Source: Ligustrum vulgare | Taxonomy: Eukaryota; Streptophyta; Magnoliopsida; Lamiales; Oleaceae | NCBI GenBank assembly: GCA_963555705.1 | Contig: OY743174.1 | Location: 54,644,234-54,708,233, forward strand | Length of the DNA stretch: 64,000 nucleotides | Direction: 5' to 3' | Shown: positions 63,187-64,000 of the stretch, piece by piece | How positions within the stretch are numbered: position 1 is the first letter of the stretch | Layout: every line of letters starts with the position of its first letter | The notes under the pieces: generated by a model | Told to the model about the DNA's origin: nothing | Databases searched by the model: none | The model's input: only the letters and a program-made list of their open reading frames with translations | Made by a program: the position numbers and the translations under genes

Positions 63187-64000
63187 ATGGCAAAAGGTAC
63201 CAGGGGAAGTCGAGGGATTGCATCACGACAGTGCAGGCCGACCCCATATCCACTGCCAGCTACCAATCGAACCAAGTGGACAGAACAAAAGAATTGCTCC
63301 AAAATCTTGGATAAGAAAGACTGGGAAGATGCAACCTGCCCTGTATGTATGGAGTGTCCCCATAATGCTGTTCTCCTATTGTGTTCTTCCCATGATGAAG
63401 GATGCCGTCCTTACATGTGTGGGACCAGCTTCCGCTATTCTAACTGCCTTGGCCAGTTCACCAAAGCCCACACAAAAGTAACTCCTTCAGAAACCAGTCC
63501 ACTAGGCCATGATTCACTCTATAGTCAAGCCACAGGTCATTTATCTAACAGGAGTTTCGGCAGTTGTGAGGTTACTGAACTTGCATGTCCCCTTTGTCGT
63601 GGCCAGGTGAAGGGATGGACTGTCGTTGAGCCTGCACGAGAACATCTCAATGCCAAGAAGAGGAGCTGCATGCAAGATAACTGCTCATTTGTTGGAAAAT
63701 ACAAAGAGTTGCGGAAGCATGTGAGGGTAGAGCACGCTTCCGCTAAGCCACGTGAGGTGGATCCCGTTCTGGAACAGAAGTGGAGAAGGATGGAGCGTCT
63801 GAGAGAGACACGAGATGTCTTGAGCACAATAAGGTCATCACTGCCGGGAGCTGTGTTCATTGGCGATTATGTGATTGAAAGAAGTCATTACGGGTTCAAT
63901 TCAGGCGAAGAGCATTATGATGCAGATGACATGGAACAGGAAGACGAAGTGGGAAATGATCACAATTTAATGGACGTTTTTCATTTCTTGGAGGCATTTG
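63187..64000 (+). CDS. DUF1644 zinc-binding plant protein, N-terminal 271 residues (runs off the window)
   Basis: The frame is open from ATG at 63187 to the window end. It begins MAKGTRGSRG, with a basic N-terminus. A Cys-rich module starts at KKDWEDATCPVCMECPHN (43-60) and continues through LLLCSSHDEGCRPYMCGTS (63-81), with a second part at LACPLCRGQVKGW (132-144) and KKRSCMQDNCSFVGKYKEL (157-175). Then come a C2H2-like KHVRVEH and WRRMERLRETRDVLSTIRS, LPGAVFIGDYVI. This is the DUF1644 layout of a plant-only family of nuclear or stress-related zinc-finger-like proteins; the role of this member is unknown. The last visible part is acidic (YDADDMEQEDE). The first ATG was chosen because the frame is closed just upstream. 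The C-terminus lies beyond 64000. Confidence 0.9.
   Translation, partial: MAKGTRGSRGIASRQCRPTPYPLPATNRTKWTEQKNCSKILDKKDWEDATCPVCMECPHNAVLLLCSSHDEGCRPYMCGTSFRYSNCLGQFTKAHTKVTPSETSPLGHDSLYSQATGHLSNRSFGSCEVTELACPLCRGQVKGWTVVEPAREHLNAKKRSCMQDNCSFVGKYKELRKHVRVEHASAKPREVDPVLEQKWRRMERLRETRDVLSTIRSSLPGAVFIGDYVIERSHYGFNSGEEHYDADDMEQEDEVGNDHNLMDVFHFLEAF

Overview
This window is nuclear DNA of a flowering plant, most likely a eudicot. The genes have long AT-rich GT-AG introns, one gene is plant MSI1, one encodes a plant-only DUF1644 protein, and almost all the rest is plant-type transposable elements, many nested. I could not fix the species from sequence alone.

Three host genes are supported. (1) 11902-15603, minus: a five-exon gene for a 565-residue, low-complexity Ser/Pro-rich plant protein of unknown function. 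(2) 22683-26786, plus: a complete six-exon MSI1 gene (424 residues), the WD40 histone-binding subunit of CAF-1 and PRC2. (3) 63187-64000, plus: the start of a DUF1644 zinc-binding protein gene that runs off the window, with its 5' leader probably beginning near 61250. I see no functional link between them; they are islands in repeats.

Layout. 1-4040: a decayed Ulp1-type (DUF1985) gene facing a decayed MuDR-like transposase. 4360-7738 and 54559-57135: two very long solo LTRs of one family, each with a 5-bp target duplication. 9270-10240: two hAT-type MITEs. 16773-18291: a MULE-like foldback that is a 1.5-kb inverted repeat. 19102-20955: a Ty1-copia solo LTR, an RNase H-like relic and an old LTR. 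27190-43590: a composite of Helitrons, three LTRs of one Ty3 family, a Tat-like Ty3 interior with an antisense ORF, a MULE, a Harbinger-like element and a hAT MITE. 43960-50455: copia LTR pieces, a LINE relic and a hAT transposase relic. 50791-53265: a bounded LTR element keeping only a retropepsin-like domain. 57560-61068: MITEs and a Helitron.

The most informative structure is 27875-43321. The flanks of two LTRs have been exchanged, as expected after inversion between two oppositely oriented LTRs sitting in neighbouring Helitrons. Target-duplication matches and an unoccupied related site at about 58.83 kb support this reading. All homology calls here are by eye; none was checked against a database.
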